From NCBI RefSeq assembly GCF_963422355.1, contig NC_085090.1, forward strand, positions 832,001 to 896,000: a DNA stretch of 64,000 nucleotides, given 5' to 3'. The notes beneath the pieces are model-generated. The model was not told the origin of the DNA. It saw only the letters and a program-made list of their open reading frames with translations, and ran no database searches. The position numbers were made by a program, and so were the translations under genes. This stretch comes from Corticium candelabrum. Lineage: Eukaryota > Porifera > Homoscleromorpha > Homosclerophorida > Plakinidae. Every line of letters begins with the position of its first letter. Within the stretch, counting starts at the first letter, position 1. Of this stretch, positions 16,593-28,693 are shown piece after piece.

Positions 16593-16671
16593 AAAAGAGC
16601 TTTGCAAACCGTTGCATTCTGCAGTTGCAGATAGGTTATACGTTCTTCTTCGAAAATAGTCTTGGGATTAC

Positions 16672-17019
16672 GTGCGTAACAAGTCTAGTGGTCGACACAC
16701 CATGAAAAGTCTCTATCTTGTCGTCGTCTTGACTGCAATCGACAAACCATCTCTGACTCTTATTGGCAAAGTCACTGACATGGCTGCAGCTTTGACAGAA
16801 ACAGCAAAGCTTGTAAGTTCACGGTGGAATACAATAAGGAACGTACAGTTCTATATTCTGAACCGTGACTCTGTTGCAGACGTTCTCGTGAATACCAGCA
16901 TGTCTGATGAAGCAGTACACTTTGCTATTGATGATGTGTTACGAGAGAGAGCTCGAGACTTCGGAAAATCGCTGAAACGAAGCGTTTTCGAGACAATCAA
17001 CGTTGATACAACAGGTTAG
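16672..17019 (+). CDS. Unrecognised 115-codon ORF in the right arm
   Basis: It contains a hydrophobic start (KSLYLVVVLTAI) and an alpha-helical, charged second half (DDVLRERARDFGKSLKRSVF). A GTAAGT after the AAGCTT codons and a CTGTTGCAG before the Asp-Val-Leu-Val block look like a small intron inside the ORF, so it may be two exons. The left arm has a frame-disrupted mirror copy. No family is recognised. Confidence 0.35.
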   Translation: MRNKSSGRHTMKSLYLVVVLTAIDKPSLTLIGKVTDMAAALTETAKLVSSRWNTIRNVQFYILNRDSVADVLVNTSMSDEAVHFAIDDVLRERARDFGKSLKRSVFETINVDTTG

Positions 17020-17153
17020 AAAAAAAGCAAACTAATAGTCTGGAATTTTTCTTGTAACAACGCAAAACTACTAGTAGCTCAGTAGAATTCAGGTTCACGT
17101 CACGTAAACATGGCGACTACGTCCGGTAGGCATTTCATTTTACCGGACGTCAC

Positions 17154-17747
17154 TAGGTGTGTTCACACTATGGTTTTGCGAGAGATTGTTATCATAATTG
17201 AGTTAGTGTTAAATGTTGCACCTGCCTCATGAAATGCTGGTTTGCGCTGGGTTTGCAAACCGTACTTGCAAAGGTAGGTTTGCGGTTACTTGAGTCTGGT
17301 TTGGAGCTATCAAAACATTCCTAGCTGTTTAGCGCCTAGTAACCAGAGTAGCAGTCTGCCTAGCGCATAGCTACGAGAGTAGCAGTGGAAATCATCGTCT
17401 TACTGTGGCGGATGCTGCTAGAAACAGGGCGTCAACAGCAAGAATCTCGCGCGTGCAAGATGACAGATGACGTCGTTTTCGTCGTTATCGCAGTGCTAAC
17501 ACAGAGTACCGAACTGTTGTGTCGTTTGTCATGCGGAGTATTCTAGCTCTGTTGTCAGACGCCATGTCTAGAGATTCCTGCTCAAACAATGGATCACAAT
17601 AGCGTGTTAGGTTGACAAACCAGGTAATCAAACCCAGTCCAGTCTGAACACAGGTTTGTACTGTATGCTAATTTATTTCCTGGTATCACGCAAATCAAAA
17701 CATAGCACACCATGCATGGTTTGCAAACCATAGTGTGAACACACCTA
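17154..17747. mobile_element. 594-bp MITE with TAGGTGTGTTCACACTATGG ends
   Basis: A 20-bp perfect terminal inverted repeat (17154-17173 and 17728-17747). The interior has no ORF. I see no clear target duplication. The end sequence resembles hAT-type MITEs. A small separate palindrome (ACGTCCGGTA / TACCGGACGT) sits just outside the left end. Confidence 0.75.
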
Positions 17748-18904
17748 CGGTGTATTTAGAACATTTGATATGATATCCACCTGATAGGCCAGCTCCCATT
17801 TCCTACTGTAATGTGCAGTGTTTCTAGAGGTCTTTATCCTTTCAGCTGGTCTTCTAGCTTATCTAGAACAGCTGTGATGCTGTTCTGGCATCATCAGCGT
17901 AGGAACCGGGTCGATGGGGGGGGGAGGTAAAGCCCCCTCGCTCAGTGTAGAAATTGAAATTTTCTATGCCAGTGACTTTTGCATATCTGTTCACGGTCTG
18001 GCAAGCGAGGTAGTTTTGCTTACTCATACGATCCACATCCACTGTAGACCTTGCCCACAGCTATTAATGACTAGGCACTTCGCCCACAGCATATTGTGTG
18101 GTCTTTTGTATAGATAATAATTATTATTTATTAATGGTAACCGCTCTAGATTTACTAATTCAGTGCCTTGCTAGCTAAAACCAGGAACTATTTTTATCAG
18201 ATTGAGTCTCATTGGCAGTGTTTTGTTGAAATCATTCTGATTAATTAACTAATGCCATTCTTTAGTAAATTACTGTAGTATGTAAACAGTTTTCTCACCC
18301 TATTTCAATTAAAACGTTTTCTCAAGTTTCCTTCTTCCGATTTAATTAGCAAAATATATTATGTAAAATACGTATATACGCACTGCAGATAAATTGGATT
18401 ACTCATAGACAAGAAAGTCGCAGAACCTTCCATTAGCCACGGATAAATTGGGAGATATAACGACTCCCAACAGTTAAAAGCCTCTACAGCAAGCACACTA
18501 ATCTCGTAATCTTACTAAGTACGCGTGGCACCTTTGAGAGTATATTTTCCATCTTTGCTTGCAAACCTTTTGACTGTCATAAATTTTTAATGCAGTATCT
18601 GCTGTTCCTTTTCGGAGCCCTAGACAATTTTTAATTAATTAAGAAACAAAGGCCTCGCAGTCCGAACAACTGATAGCAAATGAGTCACCAAAGAGAGCTG
18701 CTCTGCTGTTTGTGTAACTTATGCACGATATACTAGATGTATTAGACTCGCCTACTTATAAAGGAAAGTTTGGGAATTAACACAGAACATACTCATATGA
18801 TTTGTCATATTCGCAAAATATTTGCTTACTCAAAATACGATCTGGCCCACCTGCATGCACTTGTTTTTTTATTATTTCCACATGCGGTATTAGCTATAGA
18901 ATTA
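17748..18904. other. Intergenic spacer upstream of the second receptor
   Basis: AT-rich DNA with a G run near 17918 and no supported gene. The missing 5' exon(s) of the second receptor could lie here but none is recognised. Confidence 0.5.
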
Positions 18905-19011
18905 TAGACTCGAGCCAGTCTCTCCCCGCCTTCGTCATTCCCCGGATAGTCAATCCTCGCCATGGACTATCCGGGGAATGACGAAGGCAGGGAGAGACTG
19001 GCTCGAGTCTA
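18905..19011. mobile_element. 107-bp hairpin MITE with 9-bp target duplication
   Basis: Near-perfect hairpin: arms of about 47 bp beginning TAGACTCGAGCCAGTCTCTC and ending GAGAGACTGGCTCGAGTCTA around a 13-bp loop. Direct repeats ATAGAATTA lie at 18896-18904 and 19012-19020. It sits about 110 bp upstream of the first recognised exon of the second receptor. Confidence 0.92.
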
Positions 19012-19120
19012 ATAGAATTAGGCGTAACAGACAGAACTTCATATTTCTGACAAAAAGCTCGTTGGTTGTCGGAGTTGTTCGTATAACCACTAGTAAGTCA
19101 TTTGTTTTCTGTTTTACTAG

Positions 19121-22100
19121 ATAACCCTTGCCAATTGTGTCACGTGTCTTCTGTCGTTCATCTAACAAACCATTGTTTGCCACCAACTATGTCTCTAAAG
19201 ACGCCCGTCGTTTCCGTTCCCGTTCAAAACAACGTTTCATCACCGACGTCCCTCTTCCACATTCAGTTTGGCTATGACGACACATTACAGATTTCAACCA
19301 TTGTAGCCGTTGCTGACAAAATGAATTGGACATCAGCTGTATACGTAGGTAACACGCATACAGGTAAACATTTCAAATATAAGATAATTAAAATAGTAAA
19401 ATTGTATAGTTATATTTATTATTTGCAGATACGTTTGTCAACAGTTTACTGCGTCGACGAAGATCATTTGCTGTACTAGACATAGTGCCAGTGAAAGAGA
19501 ATGCGGACCCTACAGATCTCCATACGAAAATTTTTGAAAATAGGACTGACTTTGTGATAGCTCACTGTCACACCTACTCGTGCTACAAACCGTCAAACTA
19601 GTAACAATAATTATGATGTTGCCATTTGATTTGGAACCTAGAGTTGCCATGTATTTTTGTGTAGTTGCTTGGTATGCAAGCAAGATCGTTACAACATGCA
19701 CGTGTGCCATGGTTTATGACCGAATCACTAACTGGAAAAGTAAGTCAAGTAATAATCCAGAGGCAGAAATGTCGCATCTTTTTCTTGTAAGTTGATTTAC
19801 TCAACTTGCTGTGTGAAAAACAAAAGAGTATCCAGAGGTGCATGGCGTGCACTTGCAGTATAGGGATGCATGAATCTTGAATTATTAAAGAGGCGTTTCC
19901 GTCAGTTTACGCAATAATCATATAAAATTTGTGCATGTGTGATATATTTAAATAAACTAAGACCAGATCTTATCGTTTTGGAGATTTCAAAAACATTTGT
20001 CAGTGTGAGTACTTGACAGACTCTTAGTTTATTACAGCTACCGGAAACTTTTCGATCCCGGTTCTGCAAAACCCCAAGCAGCCCCCCTCTAGATCGGTCG
20101 TTGAGCAGCCTGTCGACACTCATTTACAGCACAACATCTTATTTCAGAAAAATTGGAAGCCCGAAAATATTTGTTTGTGTGTTTGCTTGCAGTACGCTAA
20201 ACGTTTGCTTAAGTTTTATAGATGCTGACATTGAATTTGTATATCATGTACTGGTAGGGTTATAACATTAGGTAATCGGTCATCTTTGCATTTGTCCAGA
20301 AGATTCCAAGACAGTGTACGCTGTTACACGACAGCTTGCTTGACAAGACATTGCAACTAACTTACAAACATTAACAACAAAACGTAGCGACTCGTTAGTT
20401 AATTATGTTATATATGTATATACATATATATTGACTGGAGTATATACATGTATATTTCAACTTTCATACGTTTAGAACTTTGGGCATCTGACCTTTAGAT
20501 TGATGTTGCAGATTCGGGAAACAAGCGCATTGGCTTCAGTGAACGTTCATTCAGCAACATGCGGTCTGCAACTGCGTCTTTTCTTGAAAATCCGATGGTT
20601 GAAACGTTTCTTCTAAGAGTTTCATCGATTTACGTTTCTCGACGTGATTGCTCAGACATGCGTCATTGTCCTGTAACTCTAAGTCAACAAGTAATATTGT
20701 CAATTGCATCTGTCTAATTAACTATTAATTGCATGCATATAATATGCATATAAAAGTAAAATAACTGCAAATCAAATTACAAATTAATATAATATTTTAA
20801 ATAAATAAACATGAAATGTAAGTATTGATTAATTAATTAAATAATAAATGTTAAACTGGTTGTACTAAAACAAAACCATCTTGTTTACTGAAGCTCAAAG
20901 TTTTGGACTTGTACGACTCACTCGTAGCCGCCATCTACTTTTCTCACAACCTCAACGGCAAGTCTAACCAGCGCAGTTTCGACAACGAAAAACAATTTTT
21001 CAGCTGACCAACAACATGGTACGTATTCAATCATTGTGTTTCAACGTAGTGTGAGCTTGACTATAAGTGCATGCAGAAATGGGTGGTGACTCATTCGTTT
21101 ACACTAGACTTACTAGACACTCTGCAGATGTCGTTTCTCGTCACTCGGCAGCGCATGCAAGCAAAAACATTCATTAGTGTAGTAGAGTGCTTACTAGTTA
21201 GCTTGAGAAACCACACGATATTGAAGGAGAAATATAGTGCACATCTGTTGCATTTATTATTGTATACTTGTATAATGTTTTCTTTTTAATTAAGGAAAGC
21301 ATTCCGAGTATTCGTGGATCCATTCGATTTTCTCAGACGAAAGAAAGAATTTATCCGACTCTCTATGATGTTCTCGACGTCAGACAGTTTTCAATCGATA
21401 TCGTACGTACTCTTCATCGACACATTAGATATCTCTCCGATTGTGCAACGTTTCTTAATCTACATTTACAGATCGGAGTGTACAACAACAGCAGATCAGA
21501 TTGGCTCCACAATTTACAACCGCAAATAAATGAAACAGCAAACAACCGACCAGGACGGTATCGAAGAGCAGCACAAAAGTGCACACCAGCTGGAAAACAC
21601 TTTATGGTCACTACCATTAGAGTAAGAAAATTCACAGACATGTAGCACCTACTTAAAGAGTTTGTGTACTAGTTTTAATTATTTGGGTTATTTTAGGACC
21701 CTTCATTTCTTTTTTATGATTCAAACAAAACAAGAGAAGGTTATCATCACGGTCCTTACTGCGGCTTTGTGGTCGACATGATGGAGTGGCTAGCTGCAGA
21801 CATGGGTTTTACCTACACGATGACAGAAACTCCGGACTTAGGATTTGGTTTATAGACGAAAATGGCGTGGGGAACGGAATGGTTGGCCAGCTAATGACTT
21901 GCGTAAGTGTTACTGCATGATAACAGATATATTCGCGCGCGCACGCGCAAATACTAAACGTTCTCAGATATCCAATGTCATGGAGCAATTAGCGTTAATG
22001 TGTTATTGTATTTTGATGTAGAACGCAGACTTAGCAGCCGCTTCATTTACTATCACCGGAGAACGCTCAGAATACATACAATTTACTAAGCCTTATCTCG

Positions 22101-23189
22101 ATGTAGGATTATCACTCCTGCAACTTAAAGGCGATCAAGAGACTGCTAGCATCTGGTTGTTCCTCAATCCATTTGACTTTACTACTAAATTGGTCATCGT
22201 AGCCTCTCTTGCTGCAGTATGGATCGTCTTTATGGCTTTGAGAAAATAAGTCCATACTTCGATCCTAATAATACAACGGAAGAAGAGAAATCATCTCCAT
22301 TGGAAGATCAAGGAAATAAATTTTGGTTTTCTACACCACGTTTGTGCAGCAAGGACCAGATGACGCTCCATCTCTGTCTGGAAAACTGATTGTTGATGGT
22401 TGGTATTTCTTTGCACTGATCGTAATATCAACGTACACTGCCAATCTCGCAGCTTTCTTGACGGTGAAAGGATTTTCTCAAGGTATCCATTCTCTAGACG
22501 ATCTCGCTTTGCAGACAGAAATCGTATACGGGACAGTAAAAGATTCGTCGGTGATCGAATTCTTTAAAAACTCTCCGATAGAAGCGCACAAGCGCATCTA
22601 CACGTTTATGACAAACACGGAAAACGCTCTTGTAGAAAGTGCCGAAGAGGGACTGCATCGCGTGCAGAACAAAAGCGATGGCGAGTATGTGTTTATGTGG
22701 GATCAACCCATTCTCGACTACTTCGCATCTCATCAACCGTGTAAAACGCGAGTGGTAGGCACATCGTTCAACTCTCACGGATTTGGTTTTGGCCTTCCGC
22801 AAGGAATGCCATACGAAACGAATTTTTCTTTGGCGATTTTGCGAATGAGACAGTCGGGGTTTATTGACGGATTGAGCGAAAAATGGTTCGAAGGAGGCGA
22901 ATGTGGAAATGCTGTTGATGCGTCAGAGTTGACTGATGTTGAAGAAGTTGGCATTACGGATATGATTGGCGTGATGATTATTCTTGTGTGTGCGATTGCT
23001 GGATCTATTGGGATTGCAATCATTGAATGTATTTGGTGGATAACAAAGCGAAAAATGAAAAGGACTTTCCATTCCAAAGTTAGTCAATAATGGATAATGT
23101 CTAATTCAATGTATGTTACTATAAATTGTTTGTTCTAGGACGTAGAAGATACACCATCGAACCAGCAGTCTATTGTCTTTTACGTGTGA
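19121..23189 (+). pseudogene. Second ionotropic glutamate receptor, apparently decayed
   Basis: Paralogue of the gene at 1965-6607 with the same exon plan: 19121-19363, 19429-19601, 19665-19739, 20512-20690, 20894-21018, 21295-21402, 21472-21621, 21697-21902, 22022-23078, 23139-23189. Lesions: a TAG with no in-phase donor at 19599-19601, and one-base shifts near 20580, 20998, 21848, 22246 and 22328. Downstream of the last shift 255 codons are open, including [13 protein letters not shown], pore FVQQ and M4. The ligand site differs from gene 1: S2 has KDSSV and FMWDQ, resembling the glycine-binding GluN1 subunit. Two or three shifts are in short A or T runs, so consensus error is possible, but gene 1 has none. 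The last donor is a weak GTTAGT. Confidence 0.75.
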
Positions 23190-24389
23190 AGAAACTGTTG
23201 AAATATGTGGACAGCAAATTTCGTAGTTATTGCACTAGAAATGACGGCATACTCTAGCAGACAAGGATGTAGGATGAATGAACTAACTAAAATGTACCTA
23301 GTAATATTTATTGATATTATGTATAGCAATATATTGATGTAGTTGAAATACGTGCAGGCATGTACTACAACTGCGATCATTACTGATAATTATTAATCTT
23401 TACCTGCTCTTAGACTAGACTTTTGCAATTGCCACAAACGAGAGCGACTTTCGTTCGCAATACGCAGACACGTGTAGACTAGTACAGATGTTGTCAGTAT
23501 AGTAAGAAGACCGATCTGTTCAGCCGAACTGACTTAATGGACTGCGGCCCCGGGCACAATCTCTAGCAGAAATGAAAAATACATTAATTAAATATGCAAA
23601 AAGAAAGTAGCCAAGTCTTACAATCGACGTTGTTGATAGTGTGTAGACTCCAAAACAATCGAGACGTATATAAAGTCACGTACAGGTCAGTATGTGCTCT
23701 AGGTAAGGTTTTTTCAGATGACAGACTCTACCTCTCTCTAGAATGCATGTAGTCATCCAAAATACTGGTTTTGTATCCAATCCTCAATTGCCACGTCTCA
23801 TCGAATTAACATAACACTATGAATGTAGCTCAAACTCCACAAGAAATGCGGCAAATCGCAACTAGGCTTGAATTGTGGGTTCCACGCTTGTTAGACTAAA
23901 AGAAGCCACAAGAACAGCACGTCAGTAAGTCTTTCCAAACTAAAAAAGCGAGTCCAAAGACAGAGTATATCTACCGACTACGTGGATCTTGTACACATAT
24001 GCATGCATCTATACCTATGACAATATTACATCAAGGAACGAGTAAATAAATATTGCAAAATTGGCCAACTCGAATAAATTTCTAGCATTACGGTATTATA
24101 CTTGTAAATTTTTTGCAAACTGTTCAAATGTTTGTCTTCGATACATGTACACACGCACAGACGCACAGACGCACAGACGCGCTTACGCACACACATGCAC
24201 CATCCATTCATCTTCTGCCTTCACTTGAGTAGTGGTGCAGACCACATTGTTAGATCACTTCCGTAATCGGTAGAGAGCGTGCTACCCTTAATTAATGTAA
24301 TCTCTTGATTCTGGTAGGATTTTGATAGCTGAACTTAATGGTCTCTATCCGTGGTGTCTAGAGTTTGGTGGCAACAAAAGAGGATCTTC
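23190..24389. other. Intergenic spacer
   Basis: No supported gene. A short ACGCACAG tandem run lies at 24150-24180. Confidence 0.5.
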
Positions 24390-24760
24390 TCAAATTTGAG
24401 CTTCTGCTCCATGTTTTTGTCGTTGATGATTGGCAAAGACTTGCCTTGTTTTGTGTTGTAAAGGTGCAACCAGGTTAAGTACACTGTAGGCCGGTTTGAT
24501 CTGATAATTGCTTTTCTCCCTTCTTTCCTTTCTTTTGTCGTTTTTCATCTTTTCCATTTCCTCAGCTTCCTCATTCAACTTTGTAGCTTCAGCTTCCACT
24601 ACATATCTGCACTTAGCACGATCTTGGCAATGTGCATCCATTCTTTGTTGAGCTTACATTTCTTCAAATCTCTCATCACAACATCTACCCATGCATCTCA
24701 GCTTCTGACCGCCTACAAAACGCTTACCCCCCTCCAACTTGCAAACCAGCAGTTGCTTTG
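24390..24760 (-). mobile_element. Possible LINE reverse transcriptase C-terminal relic
   Basis: Minus-strand frames read DAWVDVVMRDLKKCKLNKEW and then, shifted, CQDRAKCRY, a pattern like the RW-D-V-DL...DR-KWR tail that follows the reverse transcriptase in many LINEs. It is then followed by a Lys/Glu-rich tail. Frames are broken and no upstream reverse transcriptase is seen. Confidence 0.35.
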
Positions 24761-25247
24761 GAATACTGTGAGGCTATATCCTGCTACGTAACCATAGCAT
24801 TCTCTTTCTGATCGTTGTTTCACAGTCTCAAATATTATATACAGTACTTGCCTTAGACCGAACATCAGTATTCTTCTCCTTCTCTCTTACTATAATATGC
24901 CCAAGATGATTCGTAAGCAACGCATGCAGAAACCCTGCAGTGTCTTCATGTGCTAATGTACAAGTTGATGTACAAGTCTCGCGTACTGCCCTAAAGTAAA
25001 GTTGTTATGATCGCTGTCCTATTAATAAAAATTCAAGACAGAGGTCACCTTTCCATGCAGCCTTGTTTTCCCTTTGTGGTTTACAGATCAATTGGTTTCA
25101 GATCTGCAGGGTAATCAGCCCTAGGAGTCTGTTGCCGCTGACATGTAGCCATCCCATCAATAATGTTACCAGGGCCATGCACCGCGAAGTGGCGTCAGCA
25201 CCAGCCACACACACTTACGACATACGCACGCACGCACACGCGCGCGA

Positions 25248-25283
<36 letters not shown>

Positions 25284-26528
25284 GAGCGCTCACATCTTTT
25301 CTATGATCAAAGCACTCGTGTCTATTATCTCAAAAGCATCAAATCACTTAGTAGTGAAGGTTCTTTTGCTAACAGCGTTTACCCAACTAATCCACGACCT
25401 ACTAGTATACCACCTTGTGCGCATTAGTTGTACAACCTAAAATGCATTCCTAGTTGTTGCAGTCTAACAAACATAAATTTCATTAGAGGATATAACCTGT
25501 TCTAACTGCTCGAAGTAGATACAGTTGAACAAGAATACAGGAAGTTGCTTCTACATAATTCGAATTCTGCATTAGCGTACTCTAACAACTGGTGGAGATG
25601 GAGATCTGTCTACTAGATTGGGTTGTGCTTATCAACTAATTGACCCCGACGGAGCATGTCTGCTCAAATGTTAATGACGTCAATTCAAACGATTGCAGCA
25701 AGTTCGCAGACAGCAAATAAAACACCGGAAAGAACTAAAATAGCAGCAGCGCCAAGCGACAAATAACCGATAAATGCCGCTCTCACACGTTAATTGCTGC
25801 TTAAACACGAGTATTGGTTTGTTGGAATATAGCGTGCATTCCTTTAATCTGCAAAGCAGTTAGTCACTTATAGACAGTAAAAACAGTAAGACTATTTTAT
25901 TACTAGGAAAGCGGTATGAATGATGGTATGCATAGTAATTTATTTAACTCCATTGCACACGACCTAATCACTCCATTAATCGTAATGTGTCATTACCAGA
26001 TCTAATTTTAGGTTACATCCCTTGGTGATAAAATGACGTCAAAGTGAATGGAGCTCGCTATTGCAATAACAAAAGAAACTTGCACACGAAGCAAAGCTGT
26101 AGAGATGATATCAACACTGTCTGACGTCCTGCAAACTAGATGGTGATGAACCTAAAGCTATGGAAGCCAATTGATAGCTTTTAAGTTGTCGATGCCATCT
26201 CTGGTAAAGTGGCAATATGCATAAACACCTCCTGTTCACTTCCTGAAATAGTCTACATGAACGAAGGTGTAACTTGTCGTTCACAGAGACGCTTTTCTTT
26301 CTCGTGTTGTTATTGTACATCAATATGCTCTTTAAACAACGGTTGAGTCACGTCTATACATACTGTTCATTAATAAATAAATAATATGTTACAACATCCA
26401 ACACGTGCGTACTATTTACATTGCAATATGCTCTTAATCAAGGGCCTCTTTACTAATTACAAAACTACAGCGATGACATCGCCGCAGCGCCTCTAGAAAT
26501 GCTACTACGTAGTGCTCTCAAGCTGACT
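24761..26528. other. Intergenic spacer 3' of the FGF-like gene
   Basis: AT-rich. No supported gene. ORFs are short and lack family motifs. Confidence 0.5.
25215..25280. repeat. Impure (CA)n / (CG) tract
   Basis: Mixed ACGCACG, CGCGCG and CACACA dinucleotide tract in intergenic DNA. Confidence 0.85.
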
Positions 26529-27265
26529 TCAGGTTGAAGGCTGCGGAGTCCACCAGCAGCTTGATTGTTCGTTATGCCAATTCCCACATACCACAAACTG
26601 TATTGCCGAATTATTTTGAATAAAATGTTTCGATCCCTTGCCGCCGGTTCTTGTTCTCGACTTCTTAGCGTGAATTCCCTGTCTTAGTGAGCTGGCGAGG
26701 TAATACGTCCTCGTCCCAATTTTAGCATCGGTTGTGGCCTCGAGCGTGGAATGAGTCACAGAAAAGCTGCTCACGTTGTCACGACATTTCCATGAAGTGG
26801 TCGTAGTGCGTGTAGTGCCGGACTCACACAGCGAGCCATTTGTATGAGTAAAGTAAATAGATTCATCTTGGTGAAGCTAGATGAACGTCACGTGCCAGTT
26901 AGCATGTTATCGAGCAAGGTAAACACAGATGCCACGTCATACTGTACCTGTAGGACGACTGAACCAGCAGCGTTAATACCAAGATACAACCCACTCATTG
27001 TTCGCAGCACAAAATAGAATCCTCCTTTGTTCATCGTCCTGAGCCACTCAAACTGTAGATCGTATTCTGATCTGTCCAGCCAATGAATTGTGGTGATGCT
27101 GTTGTCACTGGCAATAGCCACTTTACCTCTGGAAGCCACAGAGTAAAGTTCAACTCGTGTCTTTTCATTCTTTGCAGTCCTTCTTTCAGTAGGGCATCGC
27201 TTTGTGACAGGGCTGCTTTCACAGAAAAAGCAAAGGAAAGCTAGTAGGACGCACGTATAAAGCAT
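26529..27265 (-). CDS. FGF-like secreted ligand, two exons
   Basis: Exon 1 is 27265-26892 and exon 2 is 26766-26529, joined across a 125-bp intron (donor GTGACG, acceptor GAGCAG) that keeps the frame. Product is about 203 residues. A signal peptide (MLYTCVLLAFLCFFCESSP) is followed by one beta-trefoil domain. Landmarks in order: VELYSVASRGKVAIAS, then WLDRSEYDLQFEWL, then FYFVLRTMSGLYLGINAAG (matching the FGF GxYLxMxxxG strand pair), then ASVFTLL, and in exon 2 TYYLASSLRQGIHAKKSRTR (matching W-Y-V-A-L-x-x-x-G-x-x-K-x-x in the last trefoil third). The basic KKSRTRTGGKGSK stretch could bind heparan sulfate. An interleukin-1-like or other trefoil is less likely because the last third fits FGF best. 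The tail after residue 175 is unusual. Confidence 0.68.
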
Positions 27266-28000
27266 GATGCACGTGTTGGCTCAACCCTAATGAAGCAATA
27301 CATATGCTATCGGAAAGATAACACAGTGTGTTGACTACTTGAGATATGCAGTGCGTCGTTTCCGTTCAGTTTCCGTTTACTTACGTCCGCATCTTAACTT
27401 AAAACTTGCACCTCTCACGCCTTGTGGGTGATCTATAGAAATCTTCCGTCAGATCACAGTTGCAGTGTCAATTTGAACTCATCAAGAACAAAAACGCAGT
27501 CGGCACGAGAGCTAGACTTCCGAATCACTAGACGCAAATTGCTATTACAAGCTCAAACACTGTTCAACGGCTGCAACCCACTCAGATACACAGATCTACA
27601 TATGCTAAAGACAACCAAATATCCATAGTCTACCTACTTCTCTCATTACCATTACTGAGACTTCAGTACAAGTCGGTTACTCCTACGTTTGAGCAGCCAA
27701 AACGGATTTGACTACCAGACTACAAATATTTATAAACAGCAACTGTGAAGTTATGAAGGATTTCTTACCCTATTACCACACAGCGTGAACCTGAGTGTAC
27801 CGCTGAACCCAAGAAGTGGATAATTGAGCGGTTTTCGCTTGCTAAGTAAGGAGTCTGTTTGCCAAATCTAGAGTGCAACACCCGTGTTGCATGAGGCTTC
27901 CATACCTCAAACTACTACTACTTAATGAATTAATAAATAACAAAAATAGCAATATATAAGGCAGCCACTATGGTGGGTAATATTATCTTGTGTGCAAGTG

Positions 28001-28096
<96 letters not shown>

Positions 28097-28690
28097 GAAA
28101 ACAACAGAAGACACAAAACACAGACACAAGAAAAAATACTAGAAACGACCCAACAAAGGGCAAAGACATCTACGCACACTGAGATAATAGAACCATATCA
28201 ACGCAAGTAAATTCAATACAAACCATATATGACTATATAATAGTTCTGAAAATAGCTACCTAGACCACCAACAATAAACCTGCTAAGTTGCATCAGTAGC
28301 TACATTGTCTATTCTGCCTGTTCAACTTGAATTGATATCTTCAACCATCTTTATCTAAAATCAAAATGCACACTGTAGCGGGTACAACTTCAACAGAAAA
28401 GCTAAAGTCCTGTCAACTTTCTTCAATTACAGAGACAGTAAGTATGCAGTACTGAACAAACTCAACACAAGCACTACCTAACTAAGACATATCTTACAAA
28501 CTAACCAATACAAAACATCTACGTAACAATCAAGCAAAAGACATAGGAATAAACAAACAATCAAAACGCCATACAAACCCACAAAGACAAACTCACTGTT
28601 ACTGGTATCAAAGAAGCAGCCAAGCTAGCAGACAAACAAGCAAGCATACCAATACACAAGGCTGCCGGCCCTGCTCAAAATCGACACATG

Positions 28691-28693
<3 letters not shown>
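27266..28693. other. Intergenic region between FGF-like gene and NEK1 3' end
   Basis: It holds the FGF-like gene's 5' flank and a (TG)n tract. No further gene is supported. Confidence 0.5.
28006..28093. repeat. (TG)44 microsatellite
   Basis: Perfect TG repeat in the intergenic region downstream of NEK1. Confidence 0.97.

Larger units (their letters stand above)
12172..17101. repeat. Right arm of the large inverted repeat, with nested insertion
   Basis: 12172-12718 and 15914-17101 together are the reverse complement of 8882-10716. The interruption 12719-15913 is a separate palindromic element that inserted into this arm only. Left-arm sequence around 10175-10190 is the uninterrupted target. 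Confidence 0.87.

Noticed and set aside
17108..17152. Target duplication for the 594-bp MITE
   Set aside because: ACGTCCGGTA / TACCGGACGT is a separate small palindrome on one side only; flanks of the MITE do not match.
24150..24186. Short regularly spaced repeat as a possible CRISPR-like array
   Set aside because: It is a simple ACGCACAG tandem run without spacers, in a eukaryotic genome.
25063..25440. 125-codon ORF in intergenic DNA
   Set aside because: It runs through an impure CA tract and shows no domain or exon signals.
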